Of a DNA stretch of 20,509 bases, positions 13,214-20,509 are shown piece after piece. The stretch's first letter is position 1, and the number at the start of each line of letters is the position of its first letter. Source of the DNA: TMED23 sp964643045 (GTDB lineage: Bacteria; Pseudomonadota; Alphaproteobacteria; Rhodospirillales; UBA2165); assembly GCA_964643045.1 (NCBI GenBank), contig CAZXSC010000047.1, positions 1 through 20,509 on the forward strand, in the 5' to 3' direction. The position numbers and the translations under genes are program-made. The notes beneath the pieces were generated by a model. That model was not told the origin of the DNA. It saw only the letters and a list, made by a program, of their open reading frames with translations, and did not search any database.

Positions 13214-15754
13214 ATGCCTATTCCTAAAGTTAATCAAATGTCATTAGCAAATAGGTTTGCTTTTCGGGAGCTCCGCGGCGGCATAATAGGATTCCGAATT
13301 TTCCTAGCTTGCCTAGCACTTGGCGTTGGAACCATTGCTGGTGTAGGCACCTTGACTAAATCAATTCAAGCCGGGCTTGAACGCGATGGTAAAAAACTAC
13401 TTGGCGGCGATGTGTCTCTGAGGCTGTTACACCGTCCCGCAACAAAGGAACAACTCAGGTTCTTTAAATCGACATCAAAATTTTCTGAAATCATCGAAAT
13501 GCGTGCAATGGCTGCCAATAAAGAAAATAAAGAACGTCGCGCATTGGTTGAATTGAAGGCCGTCGATGATGCTTATCCATTGATAGGAAAAATTAAACTT
13601 GAGAAAGAAATAATATTAAAAGACGCCATTGCAATGAAAGATGGTCTATGGGGTGCATTGGCTGATCAAAATTTGTTAGAAAAACTTGGATTAAGAATCG
13701 GTGATATATTAAACCTTGGGGCAAGTAAATTTCGCCTTACGGGCATTATTAAGAATGAACCAGATCGAATAGCAAATTTTCTCAGCCTGGGGCCACGCTT
13801 AATGATTCCGACTAGCGGGTTAGAGGCCACAAAATTAATTCAACCGGGCAGCCAAATCCGCTATCGTTACCGTATTTTATTAAAAGAAAATATAACCCCA
13901 AATTCTTGGGGTGCTGCAGTCAATAAGAAATTTCCAAAAGCGGGCTGGCGTATTCGTTATGCCAAACAAGCCGCACCAGGTCTACTACGTTTTATCGATC
14001 GTTTAGCTCTTTTCCTATCATTTGTAGGGTTAACAACCTTATTGATTGGCGGGATTGGAGTAAGTAATGCTGTGTCAAGTTATCTTGAAAATAAAGTTAA
14101 AGTCATAGCTACATACAAATCCTTGGGAGCCACCAGCAGCTTAATTTTTCGTATTTATTTTATCCAAATTGCTGCACTGGCCGGATTAGGTATTAGTCTC
14201 GGTCTTGTATTCGGCACAATTTTTCCCATTATATTAATCTATGCGCTAGAGCATATTTTACCGGTTAGCCCCGAGATAGGATTTTATCCCTTGCCCTTAA
14301 TAATTGCGTCAGCTTTTGGGGTTTTAATAACAATAACCTTCCCGTTGTGGCCTCTTGCTAGAGCTCAAAAAACGCCAGTAGCGCATTTATACAGAGACAA
14401 AATACAGGCGGCTGTCACAACTCCCGATCGCAAGTTTATTTTCGTCATTATAGCTGGTGGCCTAAGCCTGGCCGGACTAACGGTAGTAACCGCCGTTGAG
14501 CAATGGTTTGCTTTTTGGTTTGTCATCGGATCATTGCTAGCTTTATCCTTGCTCAAAGGAGCATCTCAATTGGTCACTTGGGTCGCAAAAAGATGTTTTG
14601 AGGTTCGCAATCTAGAAATTCGACTTGCGCTTACTAATCTTTTTCGGCCAGGGGCCATGACATCGAGTATTATTATTTCACTGGGCCTAGGCCTCACTGT
14701 TTTAATAACGATAGCATTAATTCAAGCTAATCTAACCCGCCAGATAAATAACCGGCTCCCGGCCATGGCTCCCGCCTTTTTTTTTATTGATATCCAGAAA
14801 AATCAAGTGGCCGATTTTGATTATACCATTAAATCTTTTCGCGGAATTGGAGAGTTTAAACGAACAGCCACCTTAAGAGGCCGTATTGTTCGAATTAACG
14901 GCATATCGGTCGAAAGCGCTAATATAAAACCGGGTGTTCAATGGGCGGTTCGAGGCGACCGTGTTCTCACTTACGCAACAGTGCCAGCCAAAGGTACACA
15001 AATCGTCCGCGGTAAATGGTGGCCTAAAGATTATAACGGTCCACCTTTAATATCCTTAGACGCTGACATCGCAAAAGGTTTTGGTGTTAATATAGGTGAT
15101 AGCTTGACCATAAATATATTGGGCCGGGAAGTAAAAGCGACAATTTCATCCCTCAGAAAAATAAATTGGCAGTCTTTACGTTTTGATTTTGCAATTATTT
15201 TTTCGCCTGGCACACTCGACCTTGCACCGCAAAGTCATATAGCCGCTTTACAAGCTCCTAAGAAACTTGAAAACTCAATAGAACAGTCCATTGGCCAACG
15301 TTTTAATAACATAACCATAATCAGAGTGCGTGAGGCACTTGAAGGGGCAGTCAGGATGCTCGACGGTATTGGAGCTGCTATTCGATCAACTGCAATCATT
15401 ACAATCATAGGTGGGAGTTTGGTCCTCACCGGTGCGGTGGCAGCCGGAATGCGCCGCCGCATATACGACTCAGCCATATTTAAGGTTTTGGGAGCCACAC
15501 GAACTAAAATCCTGAGAATATTGCTAATCGAATACGGCCTATTAGCCGCAGTGACCGCAATAATAGCAAGCGTAATTGCTACACTTGCGGCCTGGGGGAT
15601 TGTAGTATTTATGATGAATATGAACTGGCTTTTTATACCAAGTATTATTGTGGAAACTACTCTCGGTTGTTTAATGACGATTATCCTTGTTGGATTGGCA
15701 GGAACCTGGCACGCGCTGGGACAAAAACCGGCTCCCCTGCTCCGAAACGAATAA
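13214..15754 (+). CDS. ybbP: ABC transporter permease with duplicated FtsX domains, YbbP-like
   Basis: The 846-residue inner-membrane partner of the preceding ATPase, of the large YbbP type. Hydrophobic segments fall at about residues 27-47; then 262-285, 312-345 and 355-385 (first FtsX module); then a pair near 400-450; one near 485-507; and a final group near 715-740, 770-800 and 810-835 (second FtsX module). Two large extracytoplasmic loops, about 50-260 and 510-710, would face the periplasm. The module-specific repeats YKSLGATSSLI (first) and FKVLGATRTKI (second) show the duplication. The start four bases after ybbA has no Shine-Dalgarno, which suggests translational coupling; an ATG at 13238 is an alternative. 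Nine consecutive T bases occur at 14777-14785 within the second loop, in frame. Confidence 0.93.
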   Translation: MPIPKVNQMSLANRFAFRELRGGIIGFRIFLACLALGVGTIAGVGTLTKSIQAGLERDGKKLLGGDVSLRLLHRPATKEQLRFFKSTSKFSEIIEMRAMAANKENKERRALVELKAVDDAYPLIGKIKLEKEIILKDAIAMKDGLWGALADQNLLEKLGLRIGDILNLGASKFRLTGIIKNEPDRIANFLSLGPRLMIPTSGLEATKLIQPGSQIRYRYRILLKENITPNSWGAAVNKKFPKAGWRIRYAKQAAPGLLRFIDRLALFLSFVGLTTLLIGGIGVSNAVSSYLENKVKVIATYKSLGATSSLIFRIYFIQIAALAGLGISLGLVFGTIFPIILIYALEHILPVSPEIGFYPLPLIIASAFGVLITITFPLWPLARAQKTPVAHLYRDKIQAAVTTPDRKFIFVIIAGGLSLAGLTVVTAVEQWFAFWFVIGSLLALSLLKGASQLVTWVAKRCFEVRNLEIRLALTNLFRPGAMTSSIIISLGLGLTVLITIALIQANLTRQINNRLPAMAPAFFFIDIQKNQVADFDYTIKSFRGIGEFKRTATLRGRIVRINGISVESANIKPGVQWAVRGDRVLTYATVPAKGTQIVRGKWWPKDYNGPPLISLDADIAKGFGVNIGDSLTINILGREVKATISSLRKINWQSLRFDFAIIFSPGTLDLAPQSHIAALQAPKKLENSIEQSIGQRFNNITIIRVREALEGAVRMLDGIGAAIRSTAIITIIGGSLVLTGAVAAGMRRRIYDSAIFKVLGATRTKILRILLIEYGLLAAVTAIIASVIATLAAWGIVVFMMNMNWLFIPSIIVETTLGCLMTIILVGLAGTWHALGQKPAPLLRNE

Positions 15755-15780
15755 TAAATTAAAACCGGCGGCGTTTAATG

Positions 15781-15817
15781 TAAAATCAAGAAAACTATAT
15801 TATTTTACTTGATCTTA
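15781..15817. repeat. Inverted repeat between ybbP and the Bax-inhibitor gene
   Basis: A 14-base left arm (15781-15794, core ATCAAG) is complementary to 15804-15817 (core CTTGAT) at 12 positions, with a 9-base loop. No T-run follows the right arm, so it is a poor intrinsic terminator. The right arm overlaps a possible -35 box for the next gene, so it may be an operator, or an mRNA stem stabilising the ybbAP transcript. Confidence 0.4.
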
Positions 15818-15838
15818 ATTACCAAACTGACATATTAG
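15809..15838 (+). promoter_or_regulatory. Candidate promoter of the Bax-inhibitor-1 gene
   Basis: TTGATC (15809-15814) and TATTAG (15833-15838) lie 18 bases apart, four of six matches each, about 35 bases before the ATG. The 119-base gap after ybbP makes a separate promoter likely, but this exact pair is uncertain. Confidence 0.3.
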
Positions 15839-15873
15839 GGATAGTTAGTTAATTTAATATTAGAGGAAAGATC

Positions 15874-16629
15874 ATGGCTTTTGGACAGGATAACGACCAA
15901 ATCGCGCGTCTGTCTGGCTTGGCTCAAACCCAAGAAACTCCTTTGGACGTTGGTTTGCGTCAATATATGCTCCGTGTATACAACTACATGGCATCCGGAC
16001 TGATTCTCACAGGTATCTTTGCGTATGGGGGCACAAAGTTTCCAGCTCTTTTAAATATGATGTACACGGCTGGACCAAGCGGAAGCTATAGCCCAACCTT
16101 ATTTGCTTGGATTATTATGCTATCACCACTTGCATTTATTCTGGTGCTCAATTTTGGTATTCAAAGAATGCAGGCATCAACGGCTCAGGCTATATTCTGG
16201 GTATTTGCGGCTGTTATGGGCCTGTCATTAACTCATATATTTATAGTCTACACGGGCGCAAGTATTACCCGAGTATTTTTTATCACCGCGGGTACGTTTG
16301 CTTCAATGAGCCTTTATGGCTATACGACCAAGAGGGATCTCTCCAAGTTTGGATCCTTTCTCTTTATGGGTCTTATCGGCATTATCATAGCTTCCGTGGT
16401 CAATATTTTCATGCAGTCTTCCGCGATGGCATTTGTCATTTCAGTTGTTGGTGTCTTAGTTTTCGTAGGCTTAACTGCTCATGACACGCAAAATATTAAA
16501 AGGATGTATATTGAGGGTGAGCATTCGGAAACAGCCTCAAAGAAGGCTGTTATGGGTGCACTTAGCCTCTACCTTGATTTCTTAAATTTATTTTTGATGC
16601 TTTTACACCTCCTCGGCGACCGCCGATAA
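15874..16629 (+). CDS. Bax inhibitor-1 / YccA-YbhL family membrane protein
   Basis: A 251-residue inner-membrane protein of the Bax-inhibitor-1 (TMBIM, UPF0005) family. Bacterial members include a pH-sensitive calcium leak channel (YetJ) and FtsH-interacting proteins (YccA). After a soluble stretch of about 35 residues there are seven hydrophobic segments (near 38-58, 76-95, 103-122, 132-150, 160-180, 185-203 and 230-247). The two aspartates of the family's pH-sensing pair are visible: Asp204 in TAHDTQNIK and Asp235 in LYLDFLNLF. A strong AGAGGAAAG stands just before the ATG. The tail LLHLLGDRR is typical. A clean intrinsic terminator follows. The gene's closeness to ybbP recurs in alphaproteobacteria in my memory, which I cannot check here. 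Confidence 0.94.
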   Translation: MAFGQDNDQIARLSGLAQTQETPLDVGLRQYMLRVYNYMASGLILTGIFAYGGTKFPALLNMMYTAGPSGSYSPTLFAWIIMLSPLAFILVLNFGIQRMQASTAQAIFWVFAAVMGLSLTHIFIVYTGASITRVFFITAGTFASMSLYGYTTKRDLSKFGSFLFMGLIGIIIASVVNIFMQSSAMAFVISVVGVLVFVGLTAHDTQNIKRMYIEGEHSETASKKAVMGALSLYLDFLNLFLMLLHLLGDRR

Positions 16630-16644
16630 GAGCTTACTCATTCT

Positions 16645-16678
16645 AAAAGCCCGGCTGCTAAATTTGCCGGGCTTTTTT
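16645..16678 (+). terminator. Rho-independent terminator after the Bax-inhibitor-1 gene
   Basis: A perfect 11-bp stem, AAAAGCCCGGC with GCCGGGCTTTT, encloses a 10-base loop and runs into six T bases. It begins 16 bases after the stop codon. Because the arms begin and end in A and T runs, it may also stop minus-strand transcription from the CoA-transferase operon, which ends 45 bases away. Confidence 0.92.
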
Positions 16679-16722
16679 AATAGGTGCTAATGTCTTTTTA
16701 TGAAAAATAGATAATATTTAGA

Positions 16723-17907
16723 CTAAATTATATCCAAAGCCCTAAAATTAGCAATTTCACTGCCATCAAACCCAAGTTCAACCAAGATTTCTTCATTGTG
16801 TTCCCCGCAAGTTGGTGGAGGCAAAGATATTGTACTCGGTGTGCGTGTCATGCTGATCGGCTGACCAACTAATTCAATCTCACCACGTTCTGTTGAAGTT
16901 ATTTTTTTAGCCATACTTAAATGCTTAATCTGAGGATCGTCAAATACCTCATCTATCGAATTAATTTCACCACAAGGAACACTTCTTTTATTTAGATATT
17001 CAACCCAGTGACTTGTGGTTTCCGTGCACGTTTTTTGTTCGATTAAGTTGTTCAAAGCGGCGCGGTTCTTTGACCTATCTTCCGATCTGGCATAATCGGA
17101 ATGATTAATCAATTCCATTAAATCCAAGGCATCACAAAGACGCTCCCACATTATTTGGCTGCCGCCCGCTATATTCATGTGACCATCGGCGGTTTTGAAC
17201 ACACCCATTGGAATTATGGTTGGGTGATCATTGCCCGCCTGACCCGGCACCTCCCCATCAACCAACCAGCGAGTTGCCTGAAAATCAAGCATAAAGGTCT
17301 GGGCTTCAAGCAGCGACGTTTGAATCCATTGCCCCTTGCCAGAAACTTCGCGTTCCAACAACGCTACCATAATTCCCTGGGCACAAAAAAGACCCGCTGT
17401 CAAATCGGCAACGGGTATTCCAACCCTCATTGGACCTCCACCAGGCTCGCCCGTTATTGACATTAGGCCACCCATACCTTGTGCGATCTGATCAAAGCCT
17501 GGTCGATCTTTATAAGGTCCATCTTGCCCAAAACCTGAGATGCTTGCATACACCAATCGTTTGTTAGTTTGTTTTAAACTTTCATAATCTATTCCGAGAC
17601 GAAACTTCACATCGGGCCTAAAATTTTCAACGACCACATCAGCTTTAACAACAAGTTTCTTAAAAATAGCAAGCCCTTTCGGGTTCTTTAAATTGATACT
17701 TATGCTACGCTTATTACGATGAAGGTTTTGGAAATCCGATCCCGACCGCTGTCCTCCAAAAACCGAGGGGTCAAATTTTTCAGGCATTTCAACTTTGATC
17801 ACATTAGCACCCCAGTCTGCAAGCTGTCTAACAGCCGTTGGTCCTGAACGAACACGCGTTAAATCTAGAACGGTAAAACGTTCTAGAGCCTCTGTCGACT
17901 TAGTCAT
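16723..17907 (-). CDS. CaiB/BaiF (family III) CoA-transferase
   Basis: A 394-residue cytosolic CoA-transferase that moves CoA between acyl groups through an aspartyl-CoA intermediate. Family marks include VLDLTRVRSGP (13-23), LADWGANVIKVE (29-40), NKRSISINLKNPKG (65-78), VENFRPDV (93-100), SISGFGQDGPYKDRPGFD (122-139) and GIPVADLTAGLF with the catalytic Asp168. The C-terminal domain ends PPTCGEHNEEILVELGF, also typical. The substrate cannot be fixed: carnitine/crotonobetaine, oxalate/formate, succinate/mesaconate and others share this fold. AGGAGGT stands five bases before the ATG, an ideal ribosome site. It begins 16 bases after the hexapeptide-repeat gene, so both are one operon, resembling the caiB/caiE association. 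Confidence 0.93.
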   Translation of the reverse strand: MTKSTEALERFTVLDLTRVRSGPTAVRQLADWGANVIKVEMPEKFDPSVFGGQRSGSDFQNLHRNKRSISINLKNPKGLAIFKKLVVKADVVVENFRPDVKFRLGIDYESLKQTNKRLVYASISGFGQDGPYKDRPGFDQIAQGMGGLMSITGEPGGGPMRVGIPVADLTAGLFCAQGIMVALLEREVSGKGQWIQTSLLEAQTFMLDFQATRWLVDGEVPGQAGNDHPTIIPMGVFKTADGHMNIAGGSQIMWERLCDALDLMELINHSDYARSEDRSKNRAALNNLIEQKTCTETTSHWVEYLNKRSVPCGEINSIDEVFDDPQIKHLSMAKKITSTERGEIELVGQPISMTRTPSTISLPPPTCGEHNEEILVELGFDGSEIANFRALDII

Positions 17908-17923
17908 TGTTTACCTCCTAAAA

Positions 17924-18448
17924 TTAATCTAACCGTTCAAGCCCCCGAGCATAAAGCTTGGCTCTCTCAACATAGAGATCGGCATTATTTTTTAAATCTT
18001 CCACCTGACGTGATTCGAGCCCTTTCACCACTTTTCCCGGTGAACCCATAACTAAAGAATTGTCTGGAATTTCTTTACCTTCAGTAATTAATGAATGGGC
18101 CCCAATTAAACAATTCTCACCAATTTTGGAACCATTTAAAATTGTGCTGCCAATTCCTATCAACGAGCCATTACCTATTTCACACCCGTGTAGCATAGAC
18201 ATATGTGCTACAGTAACATTGTTGCCAATTTTTATTGGAAATCCGGGGTCCGTATGAAGTACGCAGCCATCTTGGATATTAGTTCGATTACCAATAGTGA
18301 TTGACTCGTTATCTCCTCTAACCACAGCCCTCCACCAAATGCTAGCCTCCAAGCCAATTATTACCTTACCTATTATGTCGGCACTATCAGCTATCCAATG
18401 ACTATCACCTTTATAGATTGGCTTTTTCTCTTCCAAGGCATAAATCAT
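17924..18448 (-). CDS. Gamma-carbonic-anhydrase-like hexapeptide protein (YrdA/CaiE/PaaY group)
   Basis: A 174-residue left-handed beta-helix protein that should form a trimer. Hexapeptide turns run from about residue 20 to 140 (for example ITIGNRTNIQDG, IKIGNNVTV, IGNGSLIGIGSTIL, IGENCLIGAHSLI). A C-terminal helix follows (about 145-172). The three zinc histidines are His65 (LHTD), His82 and His87 (AHMSMLHG). Members are annotated as carbonic anhydrases, but PaaY is a thioesterase and CaiE serves carnitine metabolism, so activity is uncertain. AAGGA about 6-7 bases before the ATG is a fair ribosome site. It is the first gene of an operon with a CaiB-type CoA-transferase, favouring a role in CoA-thioester metabolism. 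The 167-base gap to the divergent MFS gene must hold its promoter, though I see no convincing one. Confidence 0.92.
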   Translation of the reverse strand: MIYALEEKKPIYKGDSHWIADSADIIGKVIIGLEASIWWRAVVRGDNESITIGNRTNIQDGCVLHTDPGFPIKIGNNVTVAHMSMLHGCEIGNGSLIGIGSTILNGSKIGENCLIGAHSLITEGKEIPDNSLVMGSPGKVVKGLESRQVEDLKNNADLYVERAKLYARGLERLD

Positions 18449-18615
18449 TTTTTTTCCTTACTCTAATACATTACAAAAAAATCTTACTAAAGAAACGCTC
18501 CAAAGTCCTGACTAAAAAAGGATCTAAACTTGCCCGATCTTTCCATGTGAGCTTGAACAAAGTATACTAATTCCTTTCACTATGATCGAATTAATATTTT
18601 CAGCCTCTATCTCAT

Positions 18616-19920
18616 ATGACCGAACCTAGCCCCCCCACTCAAATGGGTGATAAAAACCCAACATCTTTTACTGCTCTTCGTCACAAAGGCTTTCGCGCTT
18701 ATTTCATAGGTGGAGCCCTAGCTATGATGGCCGACAATATAGAACACGTTATCAGTTACTGGGTAATTTTTGACAAATTTGAATCACCAGCATTAGCGGG
18801 CTTTGCTGTTATTGCTCACTGGCTTCCATTCCTATTATTTTCAGTCCACGCCGGTGCGCTTGCCGATAAGTTTGACCCTAGAAGAGTAATCCAACTAGGA
18901 ATGCTTTTGTTCATTATTGTGTCAATGACCTGGGGCTATTTATTTTATACCGATACCCTAGAACAATGGCATGCAGTCGCTCTTCTTATTTTACATGGCC
19001 TGGCGGGTGCTCTCTGGGCTCCCGCTGGGGCTATGTTGGTTCATGACATTGTTGGTGGTGAGAGCCTCCAAAGTGGAGTTCGGCTAACAGCAACATCAAG
19101 AACACTTGGTGTGTTATTAGGTCCGGCCATTGGTGGTGGTCTCTTACTAATAGTTGGCCCAGCATGGGGTATCATTATTAACGCCGCCATTTACTTGCCT
19201 TTTACCATTTGGCTCTGGAAAGCACCTTATGGATCCGTTTTCAATAGAAAAAAATTAAAAATAGATAATAAAAAATTTCAGAATGAACCATTTCCACGCG
19301 CTATTAAAGGTTTTACAGATATACTCGAGACCTTCAAAAATGTAGCAGATAATCGCGTTATCATATCTATGACACTTTTAGCTGGCGCGGTATCATTACT
19401 TGTTGGGAATGCCTATCAAGCCCAAATGCCTGAATTTGCTAGTGATCTAGGAGCGACTGAAGCCACCTTTCGTTATACTGCCCTTTTAACGGCGGGCGCC
19501 GCTGGCGCTTTAGCTGCAGGGGCTATACTTGAAATTAGGAGCCTTATGGTGCCGGAAGCGCGAACTGCCTTCGTCCAAGTGCTTCTATGGTGTTGTTTAA
19601 TTGTAGGCTTCGCACTAACGGATAGTTTTTATCTCGCATTAGTATTACTGTTTATCGCTGGATTCCTCGAATTATCATTTAATTCAATGACACAAACACT
19701 TGTCCAACTGCGAGCACCTGCAGAAATTAGAGGACGGGTTATAGGTCTCTTCACCTCCTCAAGTTCAGGTTTAAAAACCTTTAGTGGTATTACTGTTGGT
19801 TTTGGCGGCAGCTATATTGGAATTCATGCATCGCTATCCTATAGCGCAATCGCATTATTCCTGGTAACAATGCTTTTATTCTCGTATTCAACAATAAAGA
19901 AACGGAAAGAAAACAAATGA
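18616..19920 (+). CDS. MFS exporter, EntS/MFS_3-like
   Basis: A 434-residue inner-membrane transporter with about 12 hydrophobic segments and a charged central loop (roughly residues 208-245). The pattern FRAYFIGGALAMMADNIEHV at TM1, GALADKFDPRRV (loop 2, near 80-91) and RAPAEIRGRVIGLF in the C-terminal half match the MFS_3 group, which includes the enterobactin exporter EntS and macrolide or siderophore exporters. The substrate is unknown. It has no Shine-Dalgarno before ATG 18616; an ATG at 18643 also lacks one. Divergent from the carbonic-anhydrase/CoA-transferase operon and convergent with the partial hydroxylase, with no terminator visible in the 77-base gap. No siderophore genes lie in the window. 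Confidence 0.87.
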   Translation: MTEPSPPTQMGDKNPTSFTALRHKGFRAYFIGGALAMMADNIEHVISYWVIFDKFESPALAGFAVIAHWLPFLLFSVHAGALADKFDPRRVIQLGMLLFIIVSMTWGYLFYTDTLEQWHAVALLILHGLAGALWAPAGAMLVHDIVGGESLQSGVRLTATSRTLGVLLGPAIGGGLLLIVGPAWGIIINAAIYLPFTIWLWKAPYGSVFNRKKLKIDNKKFQNEPFPRAIKGFTDILETFKNVADNRVIISMTLLAGAVSLLVGNAYQAQMPEFASDLGATEATFRYTALLTAGAAGALAAGAILEIRSLMVPEARTAFVQVLLWCCLIVGFALTDSFYLALVLLFIAGFLELSFNSMTQTLVQLRAPAEIRGRVIGLFTSSSSGLKTFSGITVGFGGSYIGIHASLSYSAIALFLVTMLLFSYSTIKKRKENK

Positions 19921-19997
19921 GAATGGCTCATTAGTTTGATGGCGATTGTGTGGCTTATGGCCTCATCTACGAGCCAAACCGACCTTCACCAATACGA

Positions 19998-20509
19998 CTA
20001 TCCTTTTGCCGGAGCGTTGCCGTCCCGTTTTTCTAAATCATCCAGCATGTCCCACACGCGTTCAATGTGACTGTCTTTGTCATAAGACTTAAACAAAGCT
20101 GCTTGAACGCGCATTGGATCACCTGTGTAATATTGTTCATACAAACGTTGCCGACCCGCAAAACTCGATAGAGTCGCATCGTAGGCGAGACGCATAAGCT
20201 TTATACGTTTAGATGAATCGGCATTAGCAACTTGGAAATATTTTTCAACGTCTTCTTTGAGGTCACTCGCTATTTCGCTAAAAGATGGAACTGCCACCAA
20301 TCCTCCGGCCCCTAAGGTCGTAATAATTTCACATTGGCGATTGTACATCTGCCAATAAAAGGTTTGCCAAGATTGTAATGGGAGAATACCTGCAACCCAC
20401 GTATTATATTCGGTTTGATGGGCATCATTTTCAGCGGTAATGCGACACGACCTCACAAACTCGGTCATTGAAATCATCTCAGCTAATTTAACTTGAACTG
20501 GATTATGTT
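19998..20509 (-). CDS. HpaB-type flavin-dependent hydroxylase, C-terminal part (cut by window edge)
   Basis: This is the C-terminal third of a 4-hydroxyphenylacetate 3-hydroxylase (HpaB)-type protein, a group of large FADH2-dependent aromatic hydroxylases that also includes 4-hydroxybutyryl-CoA dehydratase. Marks include the helix LAEMISMTEFVRSCRITAEND, the TLGAGGLVAVPS turn (as in HpaB GSGLVYLPSS), a KLMRLAYDATLSSFAGRQRLYEQYYTGDP stretch matching the C-terminal helix of HpaB, and VQAALF. A methionine at 20477 could be read as a start, but the frame remains open to the right edge with family-like sequence (HNPVQVKLAE), so the true start lies beyond the window and about 300 residues are missing. 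The substrate cannot be told from this end. It converges with the MFS gene. Confidence 0.85.
   Translation of the reverse strand, partial: HNPVQVKLAEMISMTEFVRSCRITAENDAHQTEYNTWVAGILPLQSWQTFYWQMYNRQCEIITTLGAGGLVAVPSFSEIASDLKEDVEKYFQVANADSSKRIKLMRLAYDATLSSFAGRQRLYEQYYTGDPMRVQAALFKSYDKDSHIERVWDMLDDLEKRDGNAPAKG

Noticed and set aside
16107..16484. 125-codon plus-strand frame inside the Bax-inhibitor gene
   Set aside because: A frame-shifted reading of the transmembrane segments, with no start signal of its own.
19921..19997. Possible terminator between the convergent MFS and hydroxylase genes
   Set aside because: GGCTC and GAGCC copies are about 45 bases apart and no compact stem with a T-run is visible.
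1..20509. CRISPR arrays, insertion sequences, prophage, toxin-antitoxin or defence genes
   Set aside because: No spaced direct repeats, transposase, integrase or recognisable defence domains; all long frames belong to house-keeping or metabolic families.

Overview
The window looks like ordinary chromosome of an AT-rich, probably free-living alphaproteobacterium. Evidence for this is an isocitrate lyase gene divergent from an ScfR/RamB-type regulator, an IalB-family exported protein, a SpoU-type methyltransferase beginning RGFFGIG, and a tesA/ybbA-ybbP locus followed by a Bax-inhibitor-1 gene. I see no rRNA, tRNA, CRISPR array, insertion sequence, integrase or phage gene, and no gene-free stretch longer than about 170 bases. 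The species cannot be named from this sequence.

Layout. 1-2660: isocitrate lyase (aceA, minus, cut by the left edge) diverges from an ScfR-like regulator across a short region rich in TTGTAA repeats. 2713-5804: a compact minus-strand run of SpoU-type RNA methyltransferase, IalB-family protein, rlmN and a six-helix membrane protein. 5886-10120: a minus-strand carbon-metabolism run of sirtuin (cobB), acetoacetyl-CoA synthetase and an MFS transporter. 10149-10628: a low-molecular-weight tyrosine phosphatase, divergent from cobB by only 28 bp. 10643-12485: GDSL esterase (tesA-like) followed by a FIST-domain protein, both minus. 12496-16629: ybbA-ybbP ABC transporter and a Bax-inhibitor-1 protein, plus, ending in a clear intrinsic terminator. 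16723-18448: a gamma-carbonic-anhydrase-like hexapeptide protein and a CaiB/BaiF CoA-transferase, minus. 18616-19920: an MFS exporter, plus. 19998-20509: the C-terminal part of an HpaB-type flavin hydroxylase, minus, cut by the right edge.

How the genes may work together. Several genes concern small acids and CoA thioesters: the glyoxylate shunt (aceA) with its likely regulator, acetoacetate activation (acetoacetyl-CoA synthetase) with a neighbouring transporter, a sirtuin of the YxxR type that could deacylate the synthetase, and a CoA-transferase paired with a CaiE/PaaY-like protein. This link is an inference from known families and proximity. I found no clearly unprecedented system. The best leads are regulatory: the TTGTAA cluster at aceA/scfR, a perfect dyad upstream of a perfect -10 box at aacS, a dyad in the 28-bp cobB/phosphatase gap, and a tesA promoter that overlaps the ybbA start codon and may make a leaderless mRNA.

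Several starts were moved from the longest possible reading: the regulator to 1203, the SpoU methyltransferase to a TTG at 5804, and the sirtuin to 10120. The aceA gene has no complete reading frame inside the window and was found by translating the minus strand.
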